Source: Spirochaetaceae bacterium (GTDB taxonomy: Bacteria; Spirochaetota; Spirochaetia; DSM-2461). From it: DNA of 35,630 nt. Of this stretch, positions 16,227 through 24,307 are shown piece by piece; position 1 is the stretch's first letter, and every line of letters starts with the position of its first letter. The DNA lies in contig JAQICO010000155.1 in the NCBI GenBank assembly GCA_027858495.1, positions 1 to 35,630 of the forward strand, written 5' to 3'. A program made the position numbers and the translations under genes. The notes beneath the pieces are model-generated. The model was given only the letters and a program-made list of their open reading frames with translations. It did no database searches and was not told the DNA's origin.

Positions 16227-16270
16227 AATCAGTGGGGAATCATCATAGGTAGGTTGCTATCTTATCCATG

Positions 16271-17089
16271 TTAAAACTCGTAATGTTTCCAACTGCCATC
16301 CACCATTCTATAGGTCTCCTCAATGGAATCAATACTTTGTAAGTCTTCAGTACTCAATTCCAAATTCCTGGCGGCAAGATTATTCTTTAGATGATCCAGA
16401 CTGCTTGCCTTGGGTATAACAATTATTCCCTTGGACATTAACCAGGAAATACTGACCTGGGCAATGGAAGCATTATTTTTTGCAGCAATATCCTTTAGAA
16501 TATCATTCTCGAAGATCTTTCCTCGTGCTAGAGGTGAATAGGCCGTAATTTCTACGCCCACTTTTTTGCAGGATTCATAAAGGTCCTTTTGAAATAACAA
16601 TGGATGAAACTCCACTTGATTTACCACCAAAGGGGCCTGGCTGAGTTCAACTGCTTCAGCGGTGATTTCTGCATTAAAATTGCTTATTCCAATATCCTTG
16701 GTTAATCCTCTATTCCTTAATTCGTTAAAAGCCTCCAGGGTTTCCGAAAAGGGAACGGACTTATTAGGCCAATGTATCAGTAGTAAATCCACATAATCTA
16801 CTCGAAGCTCGTCTAAGGATTTTTTAGCCGATTTCAGAACTTCATCATAGGTTGACGTTTCCAAGGGTATTTTCGTTGTAAGGAAAAAGGAGTTTCTTTT
16901 TTTACCTGAATCCTTAATCCCCCGAGCTACGTCTTTGTGATTAGCATAGGCAACGGCCGTATCGATGTGGTCATATCCCATGACCAATGCAGAATTTACT
17001 GCATTGGAGCAATCTTCTCCAGATAATTGCCAGGTTCCCAATCCTATTTGCGGAATGGAATTACCGGATTTTAACAATATGGAATGCAT
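16271..17089 (-). CDS. Aldo/keto reductase
   Basis: A 272-residue NADPH-dependent reductase of the AKR superfamily, close in layout to the 2,5-diketo-D-gluconate reductase group. The catalytic tetrad is visible: Asp43 (HIDTA), Tyr48 (VAYANHKDV), Lys73 (LTTKIP) and His106 (LLLIHWPNK). The N-terminal strand GLGTWQLSG and the late cofactor segment IVIPKASSLDHLKNN are also typical. The residue after Asn50 is His, where most relatives have Glu. A GGGGGA ribosome site lies five bases before the start. A 13-bp perfect inverted repeat sits just upstream. The substrate is unknown. A lone gene between the ABC-2 exporter operon and the metG remnant region. Confidence 0.9.
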   Translation of the reverse strand: MHSILLKSGNSIPQIGLGTWQLSGEDCSNAVNSALVMGYDHIDTAVAYANHKDVARGIKDSGKKRNSFFLTTKIPLETSTYDEVLKSAKKSLDELRVDYVDLLLIHWPNKSVPFSETLEAFNELRNRGLTKDIGISNFNAEITAEAVELSQAPLVVNQVEFHPLLFQKDLYESCKKVGVEITAYSPLARGKIFENDILKDIAAKNNASIAQVSISWLMSKGIIVIPKASSLDHLKNNLAARNLELSTEDLQSIDSIEETYRMVDGSWKHYEF

Positions 17090-17105
17090 ATTTCCCCCAA
17101 GATAA

Positions 17106-17145
17106 TTAGATAAAGGCTATTTAAAGGGTAAAAGCCTTTATCTAA
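17106..17145. promoter_or_regulatory. 13-bp perfect inverted repeat (stem-loop) upstream of the aldo/keto reductase
   Basis: TTAGATAAAGGCT (17106-17118) and AGCCTTTATCTAA (17133-17145) are perfect complements around a 14-base loop. It lies between the end of the ABC-2 operon and the reductase ribosome site, both minus strand. It is not followed by a T run, so it is either an operator, an mRNA-end stabiliser or part of the reductase leader. Confidence 0.6.
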
Positions 17146-17202
17146 GTATAAGATTCCCCTTTTAAATGTCAAATAAATCACTTTTTTAGAAGGAGGACTG
17201 TT

Positions 17203-18219
17203 TTAATCCCATTGAAAGAGCAATGAAGCTGTAACTAGAAACAACAGGGTCATGGCTGCCAGGGTGATAAGGTTGGGTAGGATTTGCACAAAGCCAGCGC
17301 CCTCCAACATAATGGCCCTGGCTCCTTCAATAAAATGAGTAAGGGGAAAAAACCTGGCGATTTTCTGCATCAATGGAGGGGTTCCTTCTAAGGAAAAGAA
17401 TACCCCTGAAAAAATGATCATGGGGAAATTCAGTAGATTCAAAACCCCGGAAGCTAATTCTTCACTTTTGAACCGGGAAGCAAAGATCAAACCGAGAGAA
17501 ATCATACAGAGGATAGCAAGAGCGGTGATCAATATTAGATTCCAGTAGGAGCCAAGCATCATAAACTTCAGAAAGATATTTGTACCTGCAAAGACCACCA
17601 TACTTGTTAATAACACAATAAAGAAGCGGGAAGCCATTTGGGCACTCACAAAACTAAAAGCACTGACTGGAGTGGCTTTCAAACGCTTTAATACGCCATT
17701 TTTTCTATATCGAACAATGACAAATCCCACACCAAACATACAGCTGAAAAGCATATTCATTCCAATGACCCCAGGCACCAGCCAATCCACATAACGAATG
17801 GCTTTACCGGAGACTTCTTTCTCCTGCAAGGCCATCTGGTTATATTGGGGATTCTGTAAAAGCATGCGAAGAATTTTTCCATTGGCCGACTGGTCATTGA
17901 TATAATAACTATTTTTGTCAAAATCCAGCAGCATATCCAACTGATGCATCCGCAGTTTCTGCACCACCGTTTCACGGTCAATCTGTTCCAGATCGTAGGG
18001 AATAAATTCTGCTTGTTCCAACTCTAAAAAAGAATATTGAGAGCTTTGTGGGACATCGCCTAGAAGACCCACCTTAAAAATTTTATCCTGATTACCGGAA
18101 AAAACAAAGGAGAATCCAAAGACAAGTATCAGAGGAAAAAGAAGATTCCAAAAGAAGGTTCCTCTATCACGTACAAATTCCATGGTTCTCGCCTTTACCA
18201 TGGCTAAAAACTGATTCAT
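17203..18219 (-). CDS. ABC-2 type exporter permease
   Basis: A 338-residue membrane subunit of an ABC-2 exporter (DrrB/NatB-like). It has an N-terminal helix (about 23-42), an extracytoplasmic domain of about 110 residues with acidic and Gln-rich stretches, then a block of five helices from about residue 145, with the family-like GVIGMNMLF and RYRKNGVLKRLKATPVS region and PMIIFSGVFFSLEGTPP before the last helices. AGGAGG overlaps the TAG stop of the ATPase gene (CCTAGGAGG), so translation is coupled to it. Partner of the ATPase at 18230-19105. The substrate is not evident. Confidence 0.88.
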   Translation of the reverse strand: MNQFLAMVKARTMEFVRDRGTFFWNLLFPLILVFGFSFVFSGNQDKIFKVGLLGDVPQSSQYSFLELEQAEFIPYDLEQIDRETVVQKLRMHQLDMLLDFDKNSYYINDQSANGKILRMLLQNPQYNQMALQEKEVSGKAIRYVDWLVPGVIGMNMLFSCMFGVGFVIVRYRKNGVLKRLKATPVSAFSFVSAQMASRFFIVLLTSMVVFAGTNIFLKFMMLGSYWNLILITALAILCMISLGLIFASRFKSEELASGVLNLLNFPMIIFSGVFFSLEGTPPLMQKIARFFPLTHFIEGARAIMLEGAGFVQILPNLITLAAMTLLFLVTASLLFQWD

Positions 18220-18229
18220 CTCGGACCTC

Positions 18230-19105
18230 CTAGGTTCTGAGGGAAGAGCCGGTCAGCTTGATGAACAGGTCTTCCAGATTGGGTTTATCGATGGTCATTC
18301 CGGTCAGGTCGTAACTGGAGGACAACAGCTTTTTTAAAGAGGCATCTAAATCGACTGTCTGCATTTCTAAATTACCCCCGGTAATCACTGCTCCCTGGGG
18401 TAATTCTCTTTCGTCACCATCATGGGGCAGACGGATTAGTACTCCCTTAAAATGCTTTTCCAACAGCTTCTGAGGTGTATCACATTCCAGTACTTTTCCC
18501 TTGTCCATTATGGCAATATAATCACAGAGAAGTTGTGCTTCATCCATGTAATGGGTGGTTAATAAAATACTGGTATCCTCGGCCTTGACTCCTTCAATCA
18601 ATTTCCAGAAATTCCTCCTGGCCTGGGGATCTAATCCTGTGGTGGGTTCATCTAAAAAAAGCATCTCAGGTTTTGGAATAATTGCCAGGGCCAGAAGCAT
18701 TCGCTGCCTCTGCCCCCCCGAGAGTTTTCGATTATCCTGATTTAATATATCCAGAAGAGAGCATAGCTCAATCAGTTCATCCATAGGTCGAGGATGAGGA
18801 TAAAAAGAACTGAACAGCTCTAGTGTTTCCTTTACGGTGATAAATTCCGGTAAGGCTGTATTCTGAAACTGAATTCCTACCTTTTTTTTAAAATCACCAC
18901 CAATGGGTTTTCCCTTGAACAAAATTCTTCCATCATCGGCTTTAACTATTCCTTCCATCATTTCGATGGTGGTTGTTTTTCCAGCACCATTGGGGCCCAA
19001 TAGCCCAAAACAACTTCCCCGGGGAATTTCAAGATCTATTCCATCAACCGCTTTTAAAGCTCCATAACTCTTATGGAGTCCTTCTACTTGCATTATTTTT
19101 TCCAT
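18230..19105 (-). CDS. ABC-2 type exporter ATP-binding protein
   Basis: A single nucleotide-binding domain of about 291 residues with Walker A GPNGAGKTT, signature LSGGQRQR, Walker B MLFLDEPTTGLD and H-loop LTTHYMDEA, followed by the C-terminal extension common in DrrA/NatA ATPases. All catalytic residues are present. I choose the ATG at 19105 (MEKIMQVEGLHKS) rather than in-frame TTG/GTG codons up to 19141, because TTGTTT and TATTTT boxes with a 17-base spacer lie there and end seven bases before this ATG. There is no Shine-Dalgarno site, so it is probably leaderless. Operon with the permease; divergent from the TrmJ-like gene. Confidence 0.88.
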   Translation of the reverse strand: MEKIMQVEGLHKSYGALKAVDGIDLEIPRGSCFGLLGPNGAGKTTTIEMMEGIVKADDGRILFKGKPIGGDFKKKVGIQFQNTALPEFITVKETLELFSSFYPHPRPMDELIELCSLLDILNQDNRKLSGGQRQRMLLALAIIPKPEMLFLDEPTTGLDPQARRNFWKLIEGVKAEDTSILLTTHYMDEAQLLCDYIAIMDKGKVLECDTPQKLLEKHFKGVLIRLPHDGDERELPQGAVITGGNLEMQTVDLDASLKKLLSSSYDLTGMTIDKPNLEDLFIKLTGSSLRT

Positions 19106-19112
19106 GACTAAA

Positions 19113-19141
19113 AAAATACTCACAGCCAGGCGGGAAAACAA
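19113..19141 (-). promoter_or_regulatory. Predicted leaderless promoter of the ABC-2 exporter operon
   Basis: TTGTTT (19141-19136), 17-base spacer, TATTTT (19118-19113), then seven bases to the ATG at 19105. Each box matches consensus at three or four of six positions. Confidence 0.4.
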
Positions 19142-19204
19142 GAAAAATGGAACCTTGTAATTGTCGAGGTTGGCGATACTCTTTTCCTGGAGCTCAACAA
19201 AGGA

Positions 19205-19210
19205 TATAAT
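19205..19210 (+). promoter_or_regulatory. -10 box of the TrmJ-like gene
   Basis: Perfect TATAAT eight bases before the ATG at 19219, with no good -35 box. AAGGA at 19200-19204 is too far (about 15 bases) to act as a normal ribosome site. A transcript with a one- or two-base leader is expected. Confidence 0.45.
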
Positions 19211-19218
19211 CCCTATTT

Positions 19219-19938
19219 ATGACCCCCCTATTAAGCCGTATCATCATTGTACTCTGCCGCCCCGAAGGCGGCGGGAATGTGGGCTCCATTTGTCGGGCCA
19301 TGAAAAACATGGGACTTTCAAGGCTCGCCTTGGTATCCCCTTCAGAAACCATGGATCTAAAACATTTGAAAACCATGGCGGTTCATGCCGAGGAGATTTA
19401 TCAGCAGGCTCAATTAAGTGAAAATCTATCTGATATATTAGCATCAGTTGTATTCTCTGCGGGCATCACCCGGCGCAGGGGAACCCGAAGGAAGCGTTTA
19501 TCCTATCTTCCCGAAGAGTTCTGTGAAAAAGCATCTTCCATATCAGAGGGTGATATTGCTCTGGTTTTTGGTAACGAAAAGAACGGACTAAACGAGCAGG
19601 AGCTCGCATGTTGCTGTGCTGCGGTTCATATTCCCAGTTCACCGGTACACCCCTCGCTTAATTTATCTCATGCGGTTCAAATTATGACCTATAGCCTTTT
19701 CAGACAGACAGAAAACGAAGTGGACCGTTGTGTCCCAATAAATGACGGAGAATTGCATAGGCTAACAGAAGTGATCTATCAAAGTTTAAGTGTCTCCGGT
19801 TCAATCAAAATGCCTGACCGTTTTGATAATTATAAATTTCTTCACGATATTCTAGGCAGAGCAACCCTGAGCACCCGTGAAGCGAATCAACTAACCAAGA
19901 TCTTTCAGGCATTAAGATATAAGGAGAAGAAAGAATAG
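19219..19938 (+). CDS. TrmJ/SpoU-family tRNA/rRNA 2'-O-methyltransferase
   Basis: A 239-residue SPOUT methyltransferase. Motif 1 lies at the N-terminus (RPEGGGNVGSICRAMKNMG). The knot motifs are clear: motif 2 LVFGNEKNGLNEQEL and motif 3 PSLNLSHAVQIMTYSLF, with the Asn and Ser-Leu-Asn-Leu-Ser residues that bind S-adenosylmethionine. Length and the helical C-terminal extension (about residues 175-239) match TrmJ, which methylates the 2'-OH of position 32 in tRNAs. A related rRNA target cannot be excluded. Divergent from the ABC-2 operon and probably transcribed with almost no leader. Its stop lies 22 bases from a convergent regulator gene. Confidence 0.85.
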   Translation: MTPLLSRIIIVLCRPEGGGNVGSICRAMKNMGLSRLALVSPSETMDLKHLKTMAVHAEEIYQQAQLSENLSDILASVVFSAGITRRRGTRRKRLSYLPEEFCEKASSISEGDIALVFGNEKNGLNEQELACCCAAVHIPSSPVHPSLNLSHAVQIMTYSLFRQTENEVDRCVPINDGELHRLTEVIYQSLSVSGSIKMPDRFDNYKFLHDILGRATLSTREANQLTKIFQALRYKEKKE

Positions 19939-19960
19939 AGGCTAAATAAAGGCAGCCTTG

Positions 19961-20593
19961 TCAAGAAAAATCTCTATGTCTCTTCACTTTTACCAGCTGA
20001 TCCATCCATATTTCAATATCCTCATCCTCTCCGGAATAGTTAAGCTGTAAGCAGATTCCCCTATCACGGGTTTCCAGACTGTTTATACTTCCTTTAATTC
20101 TGTGAATTTCCTCTCCATATAGGTAGTGGATGTCCAACAACTCACCATTCATCCATGCTTTATTAATCTTCTCGTGCATTTTACGATTTTTGGGGCTCAC
20201 AAGCTTTTTCTTTTCATTAATTTCTCGATGAAATGCCTCCAAAGACTGCTTAATCTCCGGAGAAAGCAAAGCCATTTTACTGCTGATCTTTTCTACTGCC
20301 GACGCCAGATGCGGGGATACAAAGCCTTCATTTTCCAAGAGAAACACAGCACTTTGTTGCAGAGCTATCATTTCATGGGAATCAAGATTTAATGGAGAGA
20401 GGTATCTTTCACTGTCCAGATAGATTTTGCCCTTTTCCAAATAGAAGGATTTATTTTTAATCAGTTCTTCGATATCCCTACCAACGGTGGATCGATGAAC
20501 CTTGGCTAACCGGGCCAATTCGGCCTTTCGCCAACCACGGTTATCCGCAATAATCAGATCTTTTATGTTTTTTTGTCTATCTTTTTTACTCAT
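19961..20593 (-). CDS. HTH transcriptional regulator, short WYL-like type
   Basis: A 210-residue predicted DNA-binding protein. Residues 1-60 form a winged HTH (GWRKAELARLAKVHRSTVGRDIEELI). The middle part (LDSHEMIALQQSAVFLLENEG) resembles the helical linker of YafY/DeoR-like WYL regulators, and the C-terminus (INKAWMNGELLDIHYLYGEEIHRIKG onward) the strand-rich WYL core. The Trp-Tyr-Leu motif itself and the full C-terminal extension are not seen, so the effector domain is short or diverged. The AGGGGGA ribosome site is good. Its target and ligand are unknown. It follows arsR on the same strand but has its own 69-base upstream gap. Confidence 0.65.
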   Translation of the reverse strand: MSKKDRQKNIKDLIIADNRGWRKAELARLAKVHRSTVGRDIEELIKNKSFYLEKGKIYLDSERYLSPLNLDSHEMIALQQSAVFLLENEGFVSPHLASAVEKISSKMALLSPEIKQSLEAFHREINEKKKLVSPKNRKMHEKINKAWMNGELLDIHYLYGEEIHRIKGSINSLETRDRGICLQLNYSGEDEDIEIWMDQLVKVKRHRDFS

Positions 20594-20662
20594 AATTCCC
20601 CCTTAAAGAAATAAATCTATAAAGACCAATGGGAATTCTATCATAAAAACAACCAGAAGAAT

Positions 20663-21016
20663 TTAGGAATATTTCCTATTTTTTGATGCTGAGGAGCAAA
20701 TTAGGCGGGTTATAGAATTCACCTTCCTTCGATCAGAAAGAAAAGGCTCTTTTTCTAGATAGTCAGAGGTGACCCTATGAATGAAGCTTTGAGGCTCTCC
20801 ATTTTTTATTGCATATTCCACCCAGCGACCGTCTTTATGCTGATCCACCAACCCGGAATTATGCAGAATTTTTAAATGATTGGACAAAGTCCCCCCAGAA
20901 ATATCCAGTACTTCCAGTAGTTCACAAACACAGAGAGCACGCTGCCCTAACATCATGACAATACGCATACGATTTGCATCGGAAAGGGCTTTAAGCCGTT
21001 GAATTAATTCATCCAT
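20663..21016 (-). CDS. arsR: ArsR-family arsenic-responsive repressor
   Basis: A 117-residue winged-helix repressor. The Cys-Val-Cys pair (Cys29 and Cys31, context RALCVCELLEVL) lies in the helix that carries the As(III)-binding ELCVCDL motif of ArsR proteins. Recognition helix GGTLSNHLKILHNSGLV follows, then the wing KDGRWVEYAI. A third Cys (107) near the C-terminus could complete a three-thiol site. It is divergent from a permease, small thioredoxin and arsenate reductase, which supports arsenic sensing. There is no ribosome site. TATATT lies eight bases before the ATG, so it is probably leaderless. Confidence 0.88.
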   Translation of the reverse strand: MDELIQRLKALSDANRMRIVMMLGQRALCVCELLEVLDISGGTLSNHLKILHNSGLVDQHKDGRWVEYAIKNGEPQSFIHRVTSDYLEKEPFLSDRRKVNSITRLICSSASKNRKYS

Positions 21017-21024
21017 ATTTCAAG

Positions 21025-21052
21025 AATATACTCAAAACTATTGATTATTCAA
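21025..21052 (-). promoter_or_regulatory. arsR promoter with overlapping inverted repeat
   Basis: On the minus strand TTGAAT (21052-21047), 16-base spacer, TATATT (21030-21025), then eight bases to the arsR ATG. The inverted repeat TTGATTATTCAA (21041-21052) overlaps the -35 box and lies between the divergent arsR and permease genes, a plausible ArsR operator. Confidence 0.5.
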
Positions 21053-21103
21053 GACGTAAAGTCTATATTTAGCTAATTATCGAAATATGAGGAAAAAAAA
21101 GTC

Positions 21104-22072
21104 ATGAATAAACTATTTAAATTTTGGGCAGACTTTTGGATATATCGGGTTGCCGCCATGGATATGGATAGTTCCCTAGGACAAAGCCTACACTTCTTTA
21201 TTGAGGATACCAGCAAAATCTTTGTTCTCCTTCTATTGATGATTTACATCATATCCTGGCTGCGTGCCGGACTGGATATGTTTCGTATCCGTGGATTTCT
21301 TCAAGGCAAAGGACGTCTACCAGCCTACATTATGGCATCCTTCTTTGGAGCCATTACTCCCTTTTGTTCCTGTTCAAGCATTCCCCTCTTTTTAGGTTTC
21401 ACTTCTGCGGGAATTCCTCTGGGCATAACGATGGCTTTCCTCATAACCAGCCCCATGATCAATGAAGTTGCCCTGGTATTGCTGGGCAGTACACTCGGTT
21501 TGAAGTTTCTCTTAATTTATACATCCATCGGAATGACTTCAGGCATTTTGGGCGGCTGGTTTTTAGACAGTATCAAAGCAGAAAGATACCTCACAGATCT
21601 GGGAGCAAGAGCATTAAATCAGCCAAGCCCGGAAAATCAGACAAAGCAGAAGATGACGGGGAAACAAAGGCATCAATTTGCCATTAAGGAACTTAAGGAA
21701 ATCTTCAGCCGCGTGTGGATATGGATTCTAATTGGAGTGGGAATTGGGGCCCTACTACACGGCTTTGTGCCGGAGAATTTTTTTACGGAACATCTTGGAA
21801 AAGGCCAACTGTGGACAGTGCCTGCAGCCGTTATCCTGGGAATCCCCCTCTATGCCAATGCCAGCGGGGTAATTCCTGTGGTTGAAAGCCTTATAAATAA
21901 AGGTGTGCCCATAGGTACCGCAATGGCCTTTATGATGAGTGTAGTTGGGGCAAGCTTTCCGGAATTCATGATGCTGAAACAGGTGATGAAACCCCGGCTA
22001 CTATTGCTGTTTTTTCTGATTCTGATGATATTGTTCAGTGTGGCTGGGTGGGCGTTAAATTATCTTTTATAA
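21104..22072 (+). CDS. DUF318/ArsP-type permease
   Basis: A 322-residue membrane protein with about eight helices. The family hallmark TPFCSCSSIPLFLGFTSAG (Cys88 and Cys90) lies in a membrane segment, and a second block GIPLYANASGVIPVVESL mirrors it in the C-terminal half. These features define the DUF318 permeases, which include ArsP exporters of trivalent organoarsenicals. The neighbouring arsR and arsC support an arsenic role, but no ArsB or Acr3 is in the window, so the exact substrate is uncertain. GAGGA lies ten bases before the ATG. First gene of a three-gene unit with the thioredoxin and arsC. Confidence 0.82.
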   Translation: MNKLFKFWADFWIYRVAAMDMDSSLGQSLHFFIEDTSKIFVLLLLMIYIISWLRAGLDMFRIRGFLQGKGRLPAYIMASFFGAITPFCSCSSIPLFLGFTSAGIPLGITMAFLITSPMINEVALVLLGSTLGLKFLLIYTSIGMTSGILGGWFLDSIKAERYLTDLGARALNQPSPENQTKQKMTGKQRHQFAIKELKEIFSRVWIWILIGVGIGALLHGFVPENFFTEHLGKGQLWTVPAAVILGIPLYANASGVIPVVESLINKGVPIGTAMAFMMSVVGASFPEFMMLKQVMKPRLLLLFFLILMILFSVAGWALNYLL

Positions 22073-22141
22073 CAAAGGCCCCTTTAAAACAATGGTTGTT
22101 TCGAACAGGGTCGGTTAAATAAACAAATAAAGGAAGGTATC

Positions 22142-22384
22142 ATGAAAATTCAAGTATTAGGCTCGGGCTGTAAAAAGTGTAAAGTCTTAGAATTAAGAGT
22201 AAATGAAGCGCTGGAAAATCTAGCCATGGAAGCTCAGGTGATAAAAGTGGAAGATCCCCTGGAAATAATGGGATTTGGTGTAATGTCTACCCCAGCCCTT
22301 GTTATTGACGGAGAGGTTAAATTCAGTGGGTCCCTGCCTGACCAAGAGGAAATTGAGAAATTAATAAAGGCTTACAAAGAGTAA
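22142..22384 (+). CDS. Small thioredoxin-fold redox protein (CxxC)
   Basis: An 80-residue thioredoxin-like protein with active site Cys10-Lys-Lys-Cys13 (GSGCKKC) and the cis-proline loop STPALVIDG, typical of the 'redox-active disulfide protein 2' group that often accompanies DUF318 permeases. It may recycle the arsenate reductase 16 bases downstream or pass metalloid or thiol groups to the permease. The choice between these is inference. AAGGAAGG provides the ribosome site. Confidence 0.85.
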   Translation: MKIQVLGSGCKKCKVLELRVNEALENLAMEAQVIKVEDPLEIMGFGVMSTPALVIDGEVKFSGSLPDQEEIEKLIKAYKE

Positions 22385-22399
22385 AAGAGGATTGCGATT

Positions 22400-22846
22400 A
22401 TGGATAAAAAAACGATTTTAGTGGTTTGTGTTCACAACAGTGCACGTAGTCAGATGGCCGAGGAATATCTTCGAAAATTCGGCGGAGACCTATTTGAACC
22501 GTCCAGCGCCGGTATCGAACCAGGCAATCTGAATCCCTTTGTGGTGAAGGTTCTCCAGGAAGAGAGTATCGATATATCCGGAAAGAAAACACAAAGCACC
22601 CAGGATCTCTACCAACGGGGAGATTCCTACGACTATGTGGTCACCGTGTGCAGCGCAGAAGCTAAGGAGCGCTGTCCCATATACCCAGGAACTATTCAAC
22701 GGTTTCACTGGCCCTTCGACGACCCCTCTTCATTTACTGGAAGCGATGATGAAAAGCTTGAGGGAACCCGGGTAGTTAGGGAGCAGATCAAAGAAAAGAT
22801 TCAGGCCTTTGTACTGGAATATAGAGAAAACAACCCAGAGGTTTAG
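22400..22846 (+). CDS. arsC: Arsenate reductase, thioredoxin-coupled low-molecular-weight phosphatase type
   Basis: A 148-residue cytoplasmic enzyme reducing arsenate to arsenite. The anion loop CVHNSARSQMAE gives nucleophile Cys10, Arg16 and Ser17. The resolving cysteines are Cys84 and Cys92 in VTVCSAEAKERCP, one residue further apart than the usual C82/C89 pair. This is the triple-Cys layout of pI258-type ArsC, which needs thioredoxin, and a thioredoxin-fold gene lies just upstream. A ribosome site AGAGGA lies eight bases before the ATG. Last gene of the unit; a hairpin follows its stop. Confidence 0.9.
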   Translation: MDKKTILVVCVHNSARSQMAEEYLRKFGGDLFEPSSAGIEPGNLNPFVVKVLQEESIDISGKKTQSTQDLYQRGDSYDYVVTVCSAEAKERCPIYPGTIQRFHWPFDDPSSFTGSDDEKLEGTRVVREQIKEKIQAFVLEYRENNPEV

Positions 22847-22853
22847 AGAATCC

Positions 22854-22884
22854 CAAGGGGCCAATGAATCAGCGCTGGCCCTTG
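22854..22884. terminator. Hairpin between convergent genes, possible two-way terminator
   Basis: CAAGGGGCCA (22854-22863) pairs with TGGCCCTTG (22876-22884) with one bulged G around a 12-base loop, eight bases after the arsC stop. There is no adjacent T run on either strand, so termination efficiency is doubtful. Confidence 0.4.
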
Positions 22885-22916
22885 CTTCTACAGCGATAAG
22901 TTCAGCCTGATGTTTT

Positions 22917-23561
22917 TTAGACTGCGGTTTTACGGAAAAGAGCTATATCATCCTCATGGTAGACCAGTTCTAACCCCCAGGTATTTGCAATCCAATGAAG
23001 AGTCCCGCGGCTATAAAAACAAAGATGAGTTAGATCACTTAGATAATGCCATCGATCAAAGCCCTCTATTGGAGGGGGTTGGGTCATCACGGCCAGGATC
23101 CCCTGAGGCTTTAACAACTCCATGAGTTTATTCATCTCTTTTTTGGGAGAATGAAAATGTTCAAAGACCTCGGTGCAACTTATAAGGTCGTATTGTTTTA
23201 GCAGTTTCTCTTTTTGGGGAAAGAACAGGGGATCATAAACACTGCACTGATACCCCCTTTTATTCAGAAGCTCCGCCAACAGAGGCTGAGGTCCGCAACC
23301 ATAGTCCAGCGCCGTGGCTGGTGGCTTTAAAAACTCCTCCACCGGTGGAATAATGCGCTGTAAAAAGCCGATGTATCCAGGTTGATCCCCACTATTATTA
23401 TGTTTTTTATATCGTTGTTCTTCCTCTGGTCGCTTCGGCCAGCTGAGGGGATCACGGAAAATCAGCCAACATTGTCCACACAAAAAATATTCCCAATGGG
23501 GTTTGTGGATTCTCCGATGATAATCCTTAATATCAGAGCAATGACAAAGGGGACAATTCAC
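22917..23561 (-). CDS. Class I SAM-dependent methyltransferase with N-terminal zinc ribbon
   Basis: A 214-residue methyltransferase. An N-terminal four-Cys zinc ribbon (CPLC near residue 3, CGQC near residue 28) precedes a Rossmann-fold domain with motif I ALDYGCGPQPLLAEL and the acidic motif DLISCTEVFEHFHSP. This combination is common in methyltransferases acting on small molecules or glycan intermediates, and the substrate is unknown. It starts with GTG overlapping the TGA of the upstream phosphopantetheinyl transferase (GTGA), with GGAG seven bases before, so the two are co-translated. Confidence 0.82.
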   Translation of the reverse strand: MNCPLCHCSDIKDYHRRIHKPHWEYFLCGQCWLIFRDPLSWPKRPEEEQRYKKHNNSGDQPGYIGFLQRIIPPVEEFLKPPATALDYGCGPQPLLAELLNKRGYQCSVYDPLFFPQKEKLLKQYDLISCTEVFEHFHSPKKEMNKLMELLKPQGILAVMTQPPPIEGFDRWHYLSDLTHLCFYSRGTLHWIANTWGLELVYHEDDIALFRKTAV

Positions 23562-24301
23562 AGGATTTCTCCGGATTCCTTTATGATAGAGCTTTTCCAG
23601 GGCAGCACAAGGGCCAACGCCCGGTCCTCTGAAGCTTCAGCTAGGCTGCGATATTGGGTAAAATGGGTAAAACGGCCCTGCAAATAGCCCTGGTCCCAAA
23701 GGAGGCTTTTTAACTCCAAGGCCTCAAAGGGCAGAGTCAATCCGCATCGTAATACCTTGGATAGAGCCTCCTTCATGGCCCATAACATATATAGAAGGTC
23801 TTTTTGCTCTATAGGGCTTTCAAGCTGCCCCATCAATCTATGTTCTCCCGGGGTCAGCTTTTTATTTAATGTTTCAATACGGCTTTCACGAGAATGGATA
23901 TGCTCTAAATCTACGCCCAACTGCTGTCCCGATGGAAAAACCAAGGCCGCTGCGGAATCAGAACTATGAGCAATGGAAACCTCCGGAGCATCCCACTGAG
24001 GACAGCGAACCACCGGCTGACCAAGGGCACCGCGGATCACCGATGATCCCAGTAGATCTTGATCTCCTAAAAATTTTGCGATGCCAAGCTTGACAGAATA
24101 TCGGCCGAGCAGAAAGGAAGAGCGCTTTTTATCGGATTTAATATCTTCCAAAATGGTTATTTCATCGTCATTGAGCCATAAATGGCTCTGATTTTGTAAA
24201 TCCAGGGGCCTAGCTTTTCGTATTAGAGATAAATAGAGGGGATATTTCTCATTATTCCTTGATAAGGTTAGGCTTTGCAGGCCCCAGCTCTGTAAAAACA
24301 T
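23558..24301 (-). CDS. 4'-phosphopantetheinyl transferase (Sfp/HetI type)
   Basis: A 247-residue enzyme that moves phosphopantetheine from CoA to carrier proteins. Family motifs: SIAHSSDSAAALVFP, GVDLEHIHSRES (Mg-binding Asp and Glu) and LWAMKEALSK (the WxxKEA block). Length fits the two-lobed Sfp class rather than AcpS. No polyketide or peptide synthase gene is in the window; the carrier may be encoded elsewhere. The start at 24301 is preceded by TAAAAT with six bases between and no proper ribosome site, so leaderless translation is likely. Operon with the zinc-ribbon methyltransferase. Confidence 0.85.
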   Translation of the reverse strand: MFLQSWGLQSLTLSRNNEKYPLYLSLIRKARPLDLQNQSHLWLNDDEITILEDIKSDKKRSSFLLGRYSVKLGIAKFLGDQDLLGSSVIRGALGQPVVRCPQWDAPEVSIAHSSDSAAALVFPSGQQLGVDLEHIHSRESRIETLNKKLTPGEHRLMGQLESPIEQKDLLYMLWAMKEALSKVLRCGLTLPFEALELKSLLWDQGYLQGRFTHFTQYRSLAEASEDRALALVLPWKSSIIKESGEIL

Positions 24302-24307
24302 GTTCCT

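Noticed and set aside
19109-19121. A third copy of the hairpin repeat (shared AAAAATACTCAC)
   Set aside because: Only 12 bases match and neither stem arm is present; the AT-rich match is likely chance and falls in a promoter.
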